A stretch of 64,000 nucleotides of DNA from Deltaproteobacteria bacterium (GCA_016717595.1 JADKFE010000045.1:1-64000), one strand, 5' to 3'. Numbered from the stretch's first letter, positions 1 to 11,579 are shown. Program-made: numbers and translations. The notes: generated by a model from the sequence alone, not told the origin.

Positions 1-13
1 AGGCCCCGGCCAT
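1..13 (-). CDS. possible first codons of a leftward gene running off the window
   Basis: A reverse-strand ATG at 13..11 follows the sulfatase stop by 7 bases and has a GGAG sequence upstream on the same strand, inside the last codons of the sulfatase gene. The reading continues off the left edge, so only about four codons are visible. Nothing can be said about the product. It is listed only because tight same-strand packing is usual in this window. Confidence 0.25.
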
Positions 14-20
14 GCGCCCG

Positions 21-2522
21 TCACTCCAAGTACCCCAGCTCCCGCAGCGCCTCGAGCTGGTCGCTGCCGCCGAGCTCCATCGCGCTCATCAGGCGCTGCA
101 GCTCGCTGTCTTGCACCAAGATCACCGCCCCGGGCGTGGCGGTGATGGTGCCTGAGCCGACCTTGAGCGTGCCGCCCTCGATGGGGATCGGCGTTGGATC
201 GGCGAGGTTGAGCACGCCGAGGTTCTGCCACGAGCCGGTGACCACGCCGATCACGCCGCGACCGTAGGGGCCGGGCTTAAACGTGAGGGTGAGGCCGTCG
301 GGGGAGATCTCGACGGCGCCCACGTCGGTCGGGAGCTGCTTGGGGCGCTGGCCCCACTCGACGTTGGCGCGGCGGCGGCTGTCGGCCTCGGGGTCGATGA
401 TCTGGGCGTACACGGGCTCGGCGAAGGTCATCGTGAAGCTGGGGGTGCCTGGGCCGACCTCAATCCGGAGGCCGGGGCCCGTCGGCCAGCCCGTCGCGTC
501 ACCCAGGCGCGCGAGGCGAGCGTCTAAGGTGGCCCGGGAGGACGTCGGGGCGAGGTTCTGCTGCTGGAGGGGGTCGGCGACGAGGTCAAACAGCTCCTCT
601 TCGCCGCTCCAGGTGTGCAGGATGTACATCTGCTCATCGGCGACGGCGGCCCAGCGCTCGGTGTCGTACATCAGGTGGCCGATGGGCAAGGCCCGGGCGG
701 TGAGCGAGGCGCGCAGGTCGGGCAGGGCCTCGGACTGTGCGGCGTCCAGGTAGGGCCGGAGCGAGACGCCGTTGGTCTTGGGGCGTTTGTCGGCGGGCAC
801 CCCCGCGAGATCGTACACCGTCGCGGCGATGTCGACGAGGCCCACGGGCTCCTCGACCCGATGGGGGCCGCCCGCCCAGCCCGCCGGGGGGCGCACCCAC
901 AGCACGGCCTGGGTCAGCTCACGGTAGAGGGTGTGGTTGTGCTCGTAGCTGCCGTGCTCCCAGAACTCTTCGCCGTGGTCAGAATGCAGCACAATCAGCG
1001 TCTCGCCGGGCAAGGTCAGCACCCAGGAGAAGAAGTCGGCGAGCTGATCGGCGGTGTATCGAAGCTCACCGTCATAGCGGGCCTGGAGCCACGCCTTGTT
1101 GCCTTCAGTGAGCGTCTCGCTCATCGACACGATCTGCCAGCGGTTCATCTCATCGACGAGGGGGCCCGGGTCGGTCTCGACGTAGCGGTTCTCGTAGAAG
1201 GCGGGGGCGTCGTAGAACGCGTGGGGGTCCATGATGTGCAGAAACATGAAGCTGTCGCGCTCGCGGTTGGTGTGTAACCAACCCTTCGCGCGCTCGATCT
1301 GCACGTCGGCCTCGACGGAGTTCTCGTAGATCCACCAGTCGAAGCCGTCGTTAAAGCCGAAGCGGGGGACGAGGTGGATGTTCGCGGTGACCCCCGCCGT
1401 GGTGAAGCCCGCGTCGCGCAACACCTGCCCCATCGTCGGCGCGTCCATGGCCTCAAAGGGGTAATAGCCCGTGGTCGCCGTGCGGAAGCTGGGGCGCGTG
1501 CGCGGCGCTGGGGTCCAGGCGTGGTCAAAGATCACCGACTGGGAGGCGAGCTCGTCGAGCGGCGTCGTGGTGTCCCGCCCGTAACCGTGCTGGGTGAAGC
1601 TCGCGTAGCGCGCGGTGTCGATGCCGACGACGAGCACACGGCGCGGGGGCCGGGTCGGCGCGCCGAAGATGCGGGGCTCGGCGATGAACACCATGTCCCA
1701 GTCAGCGTCCCCGGTGGTGATCGTCTCAAAGGTGAGCGTGACGGTCTTTCCGCCGAACCGTTTGAGGTCGATCTGCGCGTCGCGGAAGCCCTCATCGGGG
1801 ATCTGGAACGAGGTGATCTCATCGCCATCTACCCGCACCCGCAGGCCCGCGCCGTCGCTCTCGGGGCCGTCCACGAGGCCCAGGGGCACAAGCGCCAAGG
1901 CGAGATCTAAGGTGGCGCCCTCGGGCAAGGTCAAGGAGTAGGAGAGCGTGGTGGGCGCAGGCAGGAGCAGGCCGGGGCGGCTCTCGGCGCCTAAGGTCAG
2001 CTCGTAACGCACAAACTCTTGGGGGCTCAGCCCAGACTCGGTGATGTCGAGGCGCTTGACGAGGCTCCCCACGCGGTCGGCGCGTAAGGACGGCCCGGCG
2101 CTCAGCTCGTCGGGGTCTCGTTTGCTGGAGATGTAGAGCTGGTCGTCGTCGGCGCACCACACCCGCACGCCGGGGCGGGGCAGACATCGGTAGGGGAGCG
2201 CCTTGCCGTCCCAGACGATGTCCAGACCGGTGGGCGCGACGCCGTGGCGTTTTCCTTGAAGCTCAACCGGGGAGTCGGTCACCCAGACGCCGGGGGTGTC
2301 GGACACCTCGGTCCAGCCGGTGAGCGGCATGGCGCCCAAGAGCGCGGCGTCCTTGGGCACGGTGCGCTCGGGCAAGGTGAGCGACGCGCCGTCGAGCAGC
2401 TCTGTGAGGCGCAGCGGAACCCCCGCGCCTTGGGTGTGGAGGGTCGAGGCGGGGAGGGTAGGGGAGGCCGCCGGGAGGGGCTCCGGGCCGCAGGAGATGA
2501 GCAGGGGCCAGAGGATCAGCAC
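21..2522 (-). CDS. sulfatase-fold (alkaline phosphatase superfamily) lipoprotein lacking the formylglycine cysteine
   Basis: This 833-residue protein starts at GTG 2522, with GGAG eight bases upstream, and opens with a lipoprotein signal (LLISC lipobox), so it should be anchored in the envelope. Residues about 1-290 are an extra beta-rich N-terminal region. The sulfatase core begins with VVGIDTARYASF near residue 295, and later motifs are HIMDPHAFY near 430 and HSDHGEEFWEHGS near 515, which are typical metal-site segments. The segment aligned with the usual Cys-x-Pro-x-Arg activation site reads TRPSFRTATTG near 345, with no Cys or Ser to become formylglycine. That pattern occurs in a sulfatase-like subgroup of uncertain substrate, so a phosphoesterase or phosphotransferase role is as likely as sulfate hydrolysis. 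The fold is clear; the substrate is unknown. Confidence 0.85.
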   Translation of the reverse strand: MLILWPLLISCGPEPLPAASPTLPASTLHTQGAGVPLRLTELLDGASLTLPERTVPKDAALLGAMPLTGWTEVSDTPGVWVTDSPVELQGKRHGVAPTGLDIVWDGKALPYRCLPRPGVRVWCADDDQLYISSKRDPDELSAGPSLRADRVGSLVKRLDITESGLSPQEFVRYELTLGAESRPGLLLPAPTTLSYSLTLPEGATLDLALALVPLGLVDGPESDGAGLRVRVDGDEITSFQIPDEGFRDAQIDLKRFGGKTVTLTFETITTGDADWDMVFIAEPRIFGAPTRPPRRVLVVGIDTARYASFTQHGYGRDTTTPLDELASQSVIFDHAWTPAPRTRPSFRTATTGYYPFEAMDAPTMGQVLRDAGFTTAGVTANIHLVPRFGFNDGFDWWIYENSVEADVQIERAKGWLHTNRERDSFMFLHIMDPHAFYDAPAFYENRYVETDPGPLVDEMNRWQIVSMSETLTEGNKAWLQARYDGELRYTADQLADFFSWVLTLPGETLIVLHSDHGEEFWEHGSYEHNHTLYRELTQAVLWVRPPAGWAGGPHRVEEPVGLVDIAATVYDLAGVPADKRPKTNGVSLRPYLDAAQSEALPDLRASLTARALPIGHLMYDTERWAAVADEQMYILHTWSGEEELFDLVADPLQQQNLAPTSSRATLDARLARLGDATGWPTGPGLRIEVGPGTPSFTMTFAEPVYAQIIDPEADSRRRANVEWGQRPKQLPTDVGAVEISPDGLTLTFKPGPYGRGVIGVVTGSWQNLGVLNLADPTPIPIEGGTLKVGSGTITATPGAVILVQDSELQRLMSAMELGGSDQLEALRELGYLE

Positions 2523-2650
2523 GCCAGGCGCTCCATCGCCGCGATCCGCGACGCACCATCGGGGGTCGCCGCAAGATATAACTCCTCACGCGCCCTCTTG
2601 CGCCGGGGTTCAGGCCCCGGCAGACCGCAGGAGGCCCACCTGGAGCGAGC

Positions 2651-3193
2651 ATGACGAAGACAGCGCCGAAGTCTGGAAACCTGCCCATCACGCTGGCCAC
2701 CTGGATGTATCTCCTCGCCGAGCGAGGTCACCTCCCCCTCGACCCCGAGCTGCGCGCCGCCTTAGACGCGCTCTCCGTGGGCGTGCAGCGGGAGACGGCC
2801 GACTTAGAGGCCCTCGGCCAGTCCCTCGTCGGCGCCGTGGCGCTCAAGGTCGGCGAAGACACCTCGTTTGAGGCCGTTCACCGCCTCGCGTTGGCCCTCT
2901 ACGGCGAGGAGCGCGTAGACTCCGCCCTGGGCGCCGGCAGCCGCGATCTGCGCGCTCGCAACGCCCGCCGTTACCAGTTCTCCCACAACCTCCCCTGGAT
3001 CGCCTGCATCATCGACCGGTTCCCCGACGGCCAGGTCGGCGCGCACTGGGTCATGGTGGAGCAGGTCACCGACGTCGTCACGATCATGGACCCTTACCCC
3101 TGGGACGACGTAGACGAGGAGACCAGCATGCCCGTGGTCGACTTCATGGTGAAGTGGGAGCTGGCCGGGGCGAACTCTCTGCGCTTGAGCTGA
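2651..3193 (+). CDS. uncharacterised 180-residue protein with a C39-like ending
   Basis: ATG 2651 has GGAG five bases upstream. The protein is acidic and soluble, with no signal peptide or membrane segment. The C-terminal third contains CIIDRFPDG, then HWVMVEQVTDVVTIMDPYPW. A His-Trp-Val strand followed by an Asp-Pro strand resembles the His/Asp half of papain-like (C39-type) folds that bind or cleave peptides. A clear nucleophile motif near the N-terminus is missing, so peptidase activity is not supported. It stands alone between a leftward lipoprotein gene and a convergent diguanylate cyclase gene. I do not recognise the family. Confidence 0.7.
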   Translation: MTKTAPKSGNLPITLATWMYLLAERGHLPLDPELRAALDALSVGVQRETADLEALGQSLVGAVALKVGEDTSFEAVHRLALALYGEERVDSALGAGSRDLRARNARRYQFSHNLPWIACIIDRFPDGQVGAHWVMVEQVTDVVTIMDPYPWDDVDEETSMPVVDFMVKWELAGANSLRLS

Positions 3194-3201
3194 GCCTGAG
3201 C

Positions 3202-4095
3202 CTAGCTGCTGACCACACGGTCGCGACCCTCGGCCTTCGCCTGGTACAGCCGGGCGTCGGCGAGGGTGTAGAGGCCCTGGGCGCTCATCTCGGGCGCCAA
3301 GCTCGCCACGCCCAACGAGACGGTGACCTGGGCGGCCTCTCGCTCGGTTGGGATCTGAACGGCGGCGACGGCGGCCCGGATTCGTTCGGCGAGCTCCGTG
3401 GCCTGGGCGAGATCATGGCCCGGCAGCAGCACGGCGAACTCTTCGCCGCCCACCCGGGCCACAGTGGCGGCCTCGCCACAGGCCGAGATCAGCGCCTCAG
3501 AGACGGCGCGTAGGGCTTGATCGCCCACCGCGTGGCCGTGCTGGTCGTTCACCTGTTTAAAGTGATCGAGGTCCAAGGCCAACATCGACAGCTCTAAGCC
3601 TCGCCGCCTCGCCGCGCTCAGCTCGGCGTGAAGCTGCACGTCGAGGTAACGGCGATTCCAGGCCCCGGTGAGGGGGTCACGCACGGCGGAGTCGTAGAGC
3701 TCCACGGTGATCTTCTCCTCCAAAGCGTCGAGCCACACAAACTTAAAGGTCACCGAGCCGCCCAAGGACACCCGGTCGCCGTCCTTGAGCTGCCTTGGGA
3801 AACGTGTGAGCAGCTCGCGGTTCAGGGTGGTGCCGTTGGTGCTCCCGGCGTCTGAGACGCTCACGCCGCCCTCGTCATCGACGTTGAGGATCGCGTGGGT
3901 GCGGGAGACGCCGTCCTCATCCACGGTGATGTCTCGGCTGTAGGAGCGGCCGATGCTGTGGCGGCCCGGCTTCAGGCGGTACACCCGGCCCACTTGGGGC
4001 CCGAGCAGCATGACCAAGGCCGGTTGACGTCGGGCGCTCTGGCTCGACGTCAGCTTGGGCCTACGCTGGATGAGGGTGTCCTGATCGTCGGGCAT
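3202..4095 (-). CDS. FHA-GGDEF diguanylate cyclase
   Basis: This 297-residue cytosolic protein has an FHA phosphopeptide-binding domain at about residues 30-120 (GRSYSRDI at 49-56, SRTH at 64-67, STNGT at 85-89) and a GGDEF domain at about 135-295 with the active-site GGEEF at 216-220. The family makes cyclic di-GMP from GTP. The RxxD inhibitory site normally five residues before the signature is absent (GEAA there), so classical product inhibition is not expected. FHA plus GGDEF implies that a Ser/Thr kinase controls c-di-GMP output; kinases occur elsewhere in this window but not next to it. It converges on the 2651 gene with 8 bases between stops. No strong ribosome site is visible. Confidence 0.93.
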   Translation of the reverse strand: MPDDQDTLIQRRPKLTSSQSARRQPALVMLLGPQVGRVYRLKPGRHSIGRSYSRDITVDEDGVSRTHAILNVDDEGGVSVSDAGSTNGTTLNRELLTRFPRQLKDGDRVSLGGSVTFKFVWLDALEEKITVELYDSAVRDPLTGAWNRRYLDVQLHAELSAARRRGLELSMLALDLDHFKQVNDQHGHAVGDQALRAVSEALISACGEAATVARVGGEEFAVLLPGHDLAQATELAERIRAAVAAVQIPTEREAAQVTVSLGVASLAPEMSAQGLYTLADARLYQAKAEGRDRVVSS

Positions 4096-4125
4096 CGTCT
4101 TGAGAGGCCGCCCTGGGGAAGGGGC

Positions 4126-5354
4126 TTAGAGGGAGGGGGCGGGCAGCGCCGCGGGGTTGGTGAGGTAACGGTCACGCAGGAGCGTCTGGCGGCTCACGAG
4201 CGGGATGGCCTCGCCGCCGATCCATAGCCCCGTGACCGTGGTGGAGAGCTCCAGCGGGTCACCGCTCCACAGCACGAGGTTGGCGCGCGCGCCTGGGGCC
4301 ACCACGCCTAAGTCCGTGAGGCCAAACACCCGGGCGGGGGTGGCGGTGAGCGCGGTGATCGCCGCGTCATGGGGCAGGCCCTCCCGCACGGCGTTCCCGG
4401 CGTTCTGGCCGAGCACCCGCACGTTGTGGAGCTGGCGGCTGGAGATCATCACGTCTACCCCGGCGGCGTGCAGAAGCGCGGCGTTGTCGGGGCGGGCGTC
4501 GCGGCTGGTGAAGCTCGACGGTCCGTACGCCAGGGGATCGAGGATGACCGGCACCTTGGCCTCGGCGAGGGCCTCAGCGAGCCTCCAGGCCTCGGCGCCG
4601 CCGAGGATGACGATCCGCAGGCGTTCCTCTTTGGCAAATCGCAGAATGGACTCGATGTCGGCGGCGCGGTCGACGGTGACGACCAGCGGAAGCTCACCCC
4701 GCAGCACGGGCTGGAGCGCGTCGAGATCGCGGGGAGCGGCGGTGTAGGGGCGGGTGCGGTTCTGCTCCCAAGCGGCGCGGCTCTTGCCGTAGCTGCGCGC
4801 CTCCTCCAGAAGCGCGCGCAGCTCGTACAGCGCGACGGGGAGATCTTCGTGGGGAGCCCAGACCATCGCCACGGAGGCGCTCTGCACGGCCTCGGCTTGG
4901 GTTCCGCCCGCCAGATCTACCCAGGCCGCTTGACCGGCGAGGCCGCCGCCCGAGGGCGCGATCACCACCGAGGTGACGCCGGCCACGCGGGTGACCGGGA
5001 CCACCGAGGAGCGGGGGTTGTAGCCCTCGGCGGCGCGGAGGTCGGGGCCGCGGCCCTCGTCATCGCGGCTGGCGCCCTCAAGGTCTACCTCGATGAGCCC
5101 GAGCTGGGCCCAGGGCTCTACAAAACCGGGGGTGAGGGTGAGCCCTTTGGCCTCGACCCGGGCGCAGCCGGGCTCGTTGAGGCCGGGGCCCACCCGCTCG
5201 ATGCGATCGGCGCGCAGGAGCACGTCGAGGTCGTCTTGAGGCCCGGTCGGCGTGTACACCTTGGCCCCGGCGATGACCGTGCAGCCGGGAGAGGCGAGGC
5301 CCGTGGCGTAGGCCGTTGGGCTGAGGGCCAGGGCGATCAGCAGCGCGGCGGAGA

Positions 5355-5358
<4 letters not shown>
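4126..5358 (-). CDS. secreted amidohydrolase-like protein with degenerate metal site
   Basis: I start this 410-residue protein at ATG 5358, which overlaps the stop of the upstream amidohydrolase as ATGA and begins a signal peptide (MISAALLIALALSPTAYA); reading on upstream would only add shadow sequence. It has the amidohydrolase layout: an N-terminal beta domain, a TIM-barrel middle and a C-terminal metal-independent beta part (GVVAPGARANLVLWSGDP). The normal HxH metal motif after PG is replaced (TPGFVEPWAQLG), and the late Asp region reads MISSRQLHNVRVLGQNAG. With both metal elements missing it is probably non-catalytic or much altered, perhaps a partner subunit of the intact enzyme encoded directly upstream. 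Confidence 0.85.
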
Positions 5359-6794
<1,436 letters not shown>

Positions 6795-6926
6795 CGGGAT
6801 CAGCATCCGGGCGTGGGGAGGTTTTGGCGAGGCGCCGCCGGAGAATTGTAGCCGCTTCGCCAAGCGTCGGTCGAGGGGGGTGATCGGGCTCGCTTCGGCG
6901 CACAGAACAGGCCAGAATGGGAGCCT

Positions 6927-8066
6927 ATGCCCCCGCCCTCCCCTCACTCCTTCGGCCAGATCGCGCTCAGCTTGGCCTGCGTCGGGTTCTTCGCCACCTT
7001 GGGGGTGCTCGTGGGCGGCATCGGTGAGGGGCTGGTGTTCACCACCCTCACCTTGGCCGCCGAGCCTTTTTTGTGGTTCGTGGGCCTCTCCCTCGCCCTA
7101 AACTTCGCGGTCAACGCGCGCGTTTTGGCCGGGCTGACGACGCTTTTTGCGCTCGTGGCCTTCGCGATGGGCGTGCGCCTGCCCCAGCCGCCCGACTCCA
7201 ACCACAAGTCTCCGGCGGCGATCACCAGCGTCGTGCGGACCTGCGCGGCCAGCTTAGGCGCCCCCGAGGGCGAGGTGACCGTCGCCACCTGGAACGTCGC
7301 CGGGAGTGAAGACGCCCGGGGCATCGCCCGGGCCTTGTTGACGCTGAACGCTGATGTCATCGCCGCCCAAGAGGTGCGCGGAGAGGCCCTGTGGGCGGAG
7401 GTCATCAGCCACCTGCTCACCCACCAGGAGGCTTTGTACAACGAGGTCGTCGCCCGAGGCGCGTCCCCGTCCCCGGACACGGCGCTCGTGCAGGGCCAAT
7501 ACATCGAGGCCATGGGCGGCGCGGGCATCGGCGTCGTGGTGCGCGGGGGGTTCTTCGGGCGCTGCGGCGAGGAGCGCTTCGCCGGGGTCACCGTGCCGAT
7601 GCCCGCCGCGGGTGAGCGTGTCGCCAACGCCGTGCTCACCTTCCCGGTCTTGCCGGGGGTGGGCGCGTTCCCCTTCGTCGCTGTGCACCTCGATCGCCCC
7701 GCGGGGCCTTCAGAGCTCAACGGCTGGGGAGGGCGCATCGGCCGCGCCGGTCGCCTGCTCGCTGGGGTGAGCCGCTCGTTGGACGTGGACTCCATCGTCA
7801 TCACTGGAGACACCAACACCCACCGCACCTTCTCCCGGTTTGGTGGCCTGCTCGCCGGGGCGGGGCTCACCGAGGCCATCGCCGGGCCGAGCTGGCCCGC
7901 GCGCCTGGGGCCGATCCCGGCCTTGCCGCTCTACACCCTCGATCGCACGTTTGTGGGGCCGAGCTGGAGCGTCGCCAGCGTCAAGGCCCTGCGCGCCGGG
8001 GTGCCTTCAGACCACCTCGCCGTCGTGGCGCGGCTCAAGCCCACGAGCGCGACGGCCGCGCGCTGA
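6927..8066 (+). CDS. membrane-anchored endonuclease/exonuclease/phosphatase-fold protein
   Basis: The start ATG 6927 has GGGAG just upstream. About 95 residues at the N-terminus hold two to three hydrophobic segments. They are followed by an EEP domain: ATWNVAG (Asn), AAQEV (metal-binding Glu), VAVHLDRP, ITGDTNTHR (Asp/Asn) and PSDHLAVVARL (catalytic Asp-His). This family covers nucleases and phospho- or sphingomyelin-type diesterases. The membrane anchor suggests a domain on the periplasmic side, but direction and substrate are inference. It is divergent from the amidohydrolase operon and convergent with the Rpn gene, from whose repaired stop codon it is separated by 6 bases. Confidence 0.85.
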   Translation: MPPPSPHSFGQIALSLACVGFFATLGVLVGGIGEGLVFTTLTLAAEPFLWFVGLSLALNFAVNARVLAGLTTLFALVAFAMGVRLPQPPDSNHKSPAAITSVVRTCAASLGAPEGEVTVATWNVAGSEDARGIARALLTLNADVIAAQEVRGEALWAEVISHLLTHQEALYNEVVARGASPSPDTALVQGQYIEAMGGAGIGVVVRGGFFGRCGEERFAGVTVPMPAAGERVANAVLTFPVLPGVGAFPFVAVHLDRPAGPSELNGWGGRIGRAGRLLAGVSRSLDVDSIVITGDTNTHRTFSRFGGLLAGAGLTEAIAGPSWPARLGPIPALPLYTLDRTFVGPSWSVASVKALRAGVPSDHLAVVARLKPTSATAAR

Positions 8067-8072
8067 GGCCGC

Positions 8073-9024
8073 TTAGCCCGCCTCGGGCCGCAGCAAGGTG
8101 TTGAGATCCGGGGCGGTGAGGGCCTCGCGGATGAGGCGCTGGAGGGTTCTCGGGGTGAAGCTCCTGCAGCCGGGCGAGGGCCCAAGGCGGCAATCCGCCG
8201 AAACGCTCCTGCAGCAGGGTCTCGACGGCGATCCGTAGTCCCTCGGCCTGCCCTTCGCTGCGCAATCGATCGCCGTACCGCATCAGCTCCTCCTTCACGG
8301 CGGGCCTGAGTCGTCGCTCTAGGGCCGCCAGGGTCTCATCGTCGGGAGGTGAGTCGCTCCTCTCAAAAACATACCTCAACAACTGGAACGTCGGCAGCTC
8401 TCCCCGACGATTGAGCAAGGCGTCGAGCAACCGCAGGTTCCCCTTGAGGATCGGCCAGAGCTCTGGATCGTGGGCGTGGCGCATCAACAGCAAGGTGAGC
8501 CGCCCGCCATCTTCAGCGGGGATCTCCGCGTCGGGCAGACGGGTGAGATCCTCCAAGAACAGGCGCAGCTCGGGCAGGTGATCTCCCAGGGCCGCGATCA
8601 CCGACGGCGGCGCGTCGTACATCTCGGAGAGGCGTGTCGGCGCGCTCCAAGGGCGTCGGCCGTGGTGCACGACGAGGGTGAGCACCACCGGCAGGCGCGC
8701 CGATCGTGAGGCCGCCATCGCCGTCTCCCACACCCGCAGCGTGTAGCGCAGCACGCGGAGCGGCATCGTGCGGTCGGGGGTGGACTGGTGCTCCAAGATG
8801 AGCACGAGCTCCACATGGCCGCCGCCCCGCCAAGGCACGCGGAAGCGCAGGTCGGACGAGCTGGAGCTGAGGATCTCGTCGATGGACTCCGCGGGCAACG
8901 CCACGAGCTCGTCGAGATTAAGCTGGTCAAGCACATCGCGATGAAGCAGATCTCTCAGGAGACCAGCGACCTCGGCGGGGTCACAGAAGATGGACTTGAA
9001 CAAGGAGTCATGCGGGTTGCTCAT
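8073..9024 (-). CDS. Rpn-family PD-(D/E)XK nuclease, frameshifted near its 3' end
   Basis: The natural start is ATG 9024 (MSNPHDSLFKSIF, the usual opening of this family); an in-frame TTG lies three codons earlier. Residues 1-240 match the Rpn/YhgA-like group (DLRFRVPWRGGGHVELVLIL, then EHQSTPDRTMPLRVLRYTL), whose members promote recombination or act as nucleases. The last part is broken. Removing one A at 8158-8159 turns the ending into TPRTLQRLIREALTAPD, followed by LNTLLRPEAG and a stop at 8073, matching the helical tail of the family. As sequenced, the frame runs to 8035 and overlaps the convergent gene; the repaired frame does not. Confidence 0.8.
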
Positions 9025-9071
9025 CGCGGTCAATTAGCGCCGCGACCAGCACAATTCTGACCGGGGGATCG

Positions 9072-10119
9072 CTACGTCGGTTCGTAGGCCAGATGACGCG
9101 CGAGCGCCAACACCGCGCCGAGGCCATCCTCGACGTGGGGGGTTGGATCCTCGGGGTTGTACCAGCGGAAAGGGTCGCGCCAGGTGTCAGGGGCGAGGGG
9201 ACGCACGCCGGAGTGGCCAAGCTCGATGAGGAAGCTCGACGCGCCGAGGCGCCCCGACATGTGGTCAAGCTCGGTGCCCAAGGCCCGAAAGAAGAAGATC
9301 CAGCGGCAGAGCTGCATCACCCGGTACGGCCGCGCCTGACCTTGGGCCATGACCTCACCGAGCGCCATGAGCCTGTCGTGGTCGGGGTGCTGGGCGCGCT
9401 GCCCGGCCCAGGGCAGGTAGATGTAGCCCCCGAAGGCGTGTAACGAGACGCTGACGTTCACCCCAGCGGCCTCGGCCAAGGCGTCGAGGGCCTGGGTCTC
9501 GGGCTGAGAGAGGGGCGCGGGAGAGGTCTGGTAAAAGCGGCGGGTGTACGGGAGCTTCGCCCAGATCACCTCAGCGTCGCGGTTCACGGCGAAGTCGCGG
9601 TTGAGATCGACCTGGTTGGCGTTGCCGCGGCGGTAGGTGCGGTCGTCGCCTCGCGAGCAGGTCGGCCTCGACGTTCGCCCGGCCATCGGGGTTGGCGACG
9701 GGGACGATGATCAGCTCCACCCCCGAGGCGGGCCGGGCGCCGAGGGCCTCGATCAGCGCCAAGGCGACCTCGCTGCCGAGCCACTCCAAGGCGTGAAGCT
9801 GGGCGGTGACGAGCAGGCGGTGCCGGGTCTCGACGCCGGGATCTCGCACCCGCACCGCCCACAGCCGCCGCCCCTCGACGCTGAGCCCGTAGCGCTCGGC
9901 GCTCACCCGGCCCGGATGCGCTCGAATCACGTCGGCGATGCGCTGGTGAAGCTGGGCCGTGAGGTGGTAGCCCTCGGCGCGGGCGGGGTGAGGGCTCGTC
10001 GGCACGAGGCGCTCGACGTAGCGCAGGTAAGGGTCTTCCGGCGGCGCGGCCTCCACGATCGCGCCGAAGAAGAGCGCGGCGAGGGCGAGCACGACAGGGC
10101 GCGCGGCGCGGGTGAACAA
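9072..10119 (-). CDS. secreted M14-type zinc carboxypeptidase, frameshifted
   Basis: Two overlapping reading frames together encode one M14 peptidase. The first (from about 10119 to 9650) has a signal peptide, the zinc-binding HxxE in QLHALEW, and VANPDGRANVEAD. The second (about 9650 to 9072) continues with GDDRTYRRGNANQVDLNRDF, the third zinc His in SLHAFGGYIYLPW and the catalytic Glu in SFLIELGHSGVRP. Removing one base near 9647 joins them. Neither half alone has all the zinc ligands and the catalytic Glu, so the protein works only if the frameshift is a sequence error. I prefer TTG 10119, six bases after GGAG, over the ATG at 10158, because it starts the signal peptide directly. Confidence 0.8.
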
Positions 10120-10201
10120 GGACGGCTCCAGGCAGCAGGGCGCTCTAACCCCCCTCATCGAGGCCTGGGGTAGTGACTCCGGTGAGAGTCACGCCGCGCG
10201 C

Positions 10202-11567
10202 TCACTTGGGCGGCAGCACGAGGTCATCGCCGACCTGAACGGCGCGGCGCCCCAATCGATCCGCCAAGGCGGCGCCGTAGCGCGGATCTCCGCCGTGGTC
10301 GTACACGACGATCCAGGTGGGCGCGTCGGTGAGCAGCCCCTCAAGGGTGCCCCGGGGCTCATCCAGAACAAAAAACACCCGCCCGTTCACGCGGCGCGGC
10401 TGGCCGTAGCGAAAGTCATCCAGCGGCGCGTGTTGCCTCACCCGGGGCATCGGCGTCCACGGCGGCAGGCGCCAGAGCGTCGGGGAGATCCGCCGCTTGT
10501 CGTCGTCATTGACCGGCGCCGGTCGGAGCAACAGGACGTGATCCTCGGGCCGGGACGCCGCGAGGGCGTGGTCAACGCCCCGGGGCGTGGTGTTGAGCAG
10601 CGCGGAGAGCCTGAACAGCTCCGCCGGGAGCTGGCCGAGGCCCTGGAGCAGCGCGAGGCCAAGGGCCAGCCGCCGGGCGCCGGTCGTGGTCGCGCCGTGG
10701 TGCACGAGCAAGGCCCAAGGCGCGGTCAGGGCCAAGGCGTAGGGGAGCTGGTGGGGGGCGGCGACATGGGCGGCCTGGAGCCCCAAGACGAAGGCCAAGG
10801 TGACGAGCCAGCCGATGAACACCGCGGGGGCTCTGCGCGCGCCGAGCAGCCCCAGCGGCAGCCAGAGGAGCGGCCAAGGCCCGAAGCGGGTCCAGGCGTC
10901 ATAGAGCATCAGCGCGGGCTTGAGCGGCGGCTGGGAACGGGTGCCAGGGTCGGCCCAGATCGCCCAGAGCCCGGGGATCAACGGCAGCGCGGCGAGCACG
11001 AGGGTGAGCAAGGTCAACCCTGCGAGCTTGGGCTGACGCTGAATCAGGCTCAGGGCCACGATCCCGGCGATGAAGCCGCCGAGGCCATGGGTCCACCCCG
11101 CCAAAGCCGCCACCAGGGGCAACGCCCAGGCGGTGGCCCCCGACGCGGCGCGCTCACGAAGCGCCCACAGCGCCGCCACAAAGCAGGCCAAGAGCGGGTA
11201 GTTGTTGACCTCGGCGGCGTAGGGGAGCTGCACCGCTGAAGGTCGCCGCCGCCGCCGCCGCGATCGGCCAGCGTCGCAGCGCGAAGACCGCCAGGGCCGA
11301 GGCCAAGGCCGAGCCCCCCATCCACAGGATCGGCACCGGCGCCAGGCGCTCGCTCAGCGCGTGCAGCACAAACCACAGCGGCGGGTGCAGGCCGGTGAAG
11401 CGCGTGAGGGCCTCGCCGATGCGCCCCTCGTCCAAGGCGCTCACGATCGGCCCCGAGTAGGCCGCGTACAGCCAGCTCACCTCCTCCCAGCGCTGAGGCA
11501 CCCGCAGGGCGCGCAAGACCAGCCCCAGGGTGACGACCGCGCCAAAGAGTGCGATGTTGGGCGTGAT
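10202..11567 (-). CDS. multi-spanning GT-C-type glycosyltransferase, frameshifted
   Basis: An N-terminal piece (ITPNIALFGAVVTLGLVL onward, with VPQRWEEVSWLYAAYSG and TGLHPPLWFVLHAL) and a C-terminal piece (from GTG 11233, QLPYAAEVNNYPLLACF onward) lie in different frames and join when one base is removed near 11231-11236. The combined protein of about 455 residues has many transmembrane segments, with an acidic first periplasmic loop and a HPPLW motif, as in GT39/ArnT-like enzymes that transfer sugars from polyprenyl phosphate. The start is unclear: the first hydrophobic residues begin at 11567 with no ATG or GTG nearby, so another small error or a rare start is possible. It is divergent from the beta-barrel gene with almost no gap. 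Confidence 0.72.
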
Positions 11568-11579
11568 CCTGGAGCCTCT

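Noticed and set aside
9072..10119. Programmed ribosomal frameshifting in the carboxypeptidase gene
   Set aside because: No slippery heptamer or following structure is evident, and many unrelated genes in the window show similar one-base breaks.
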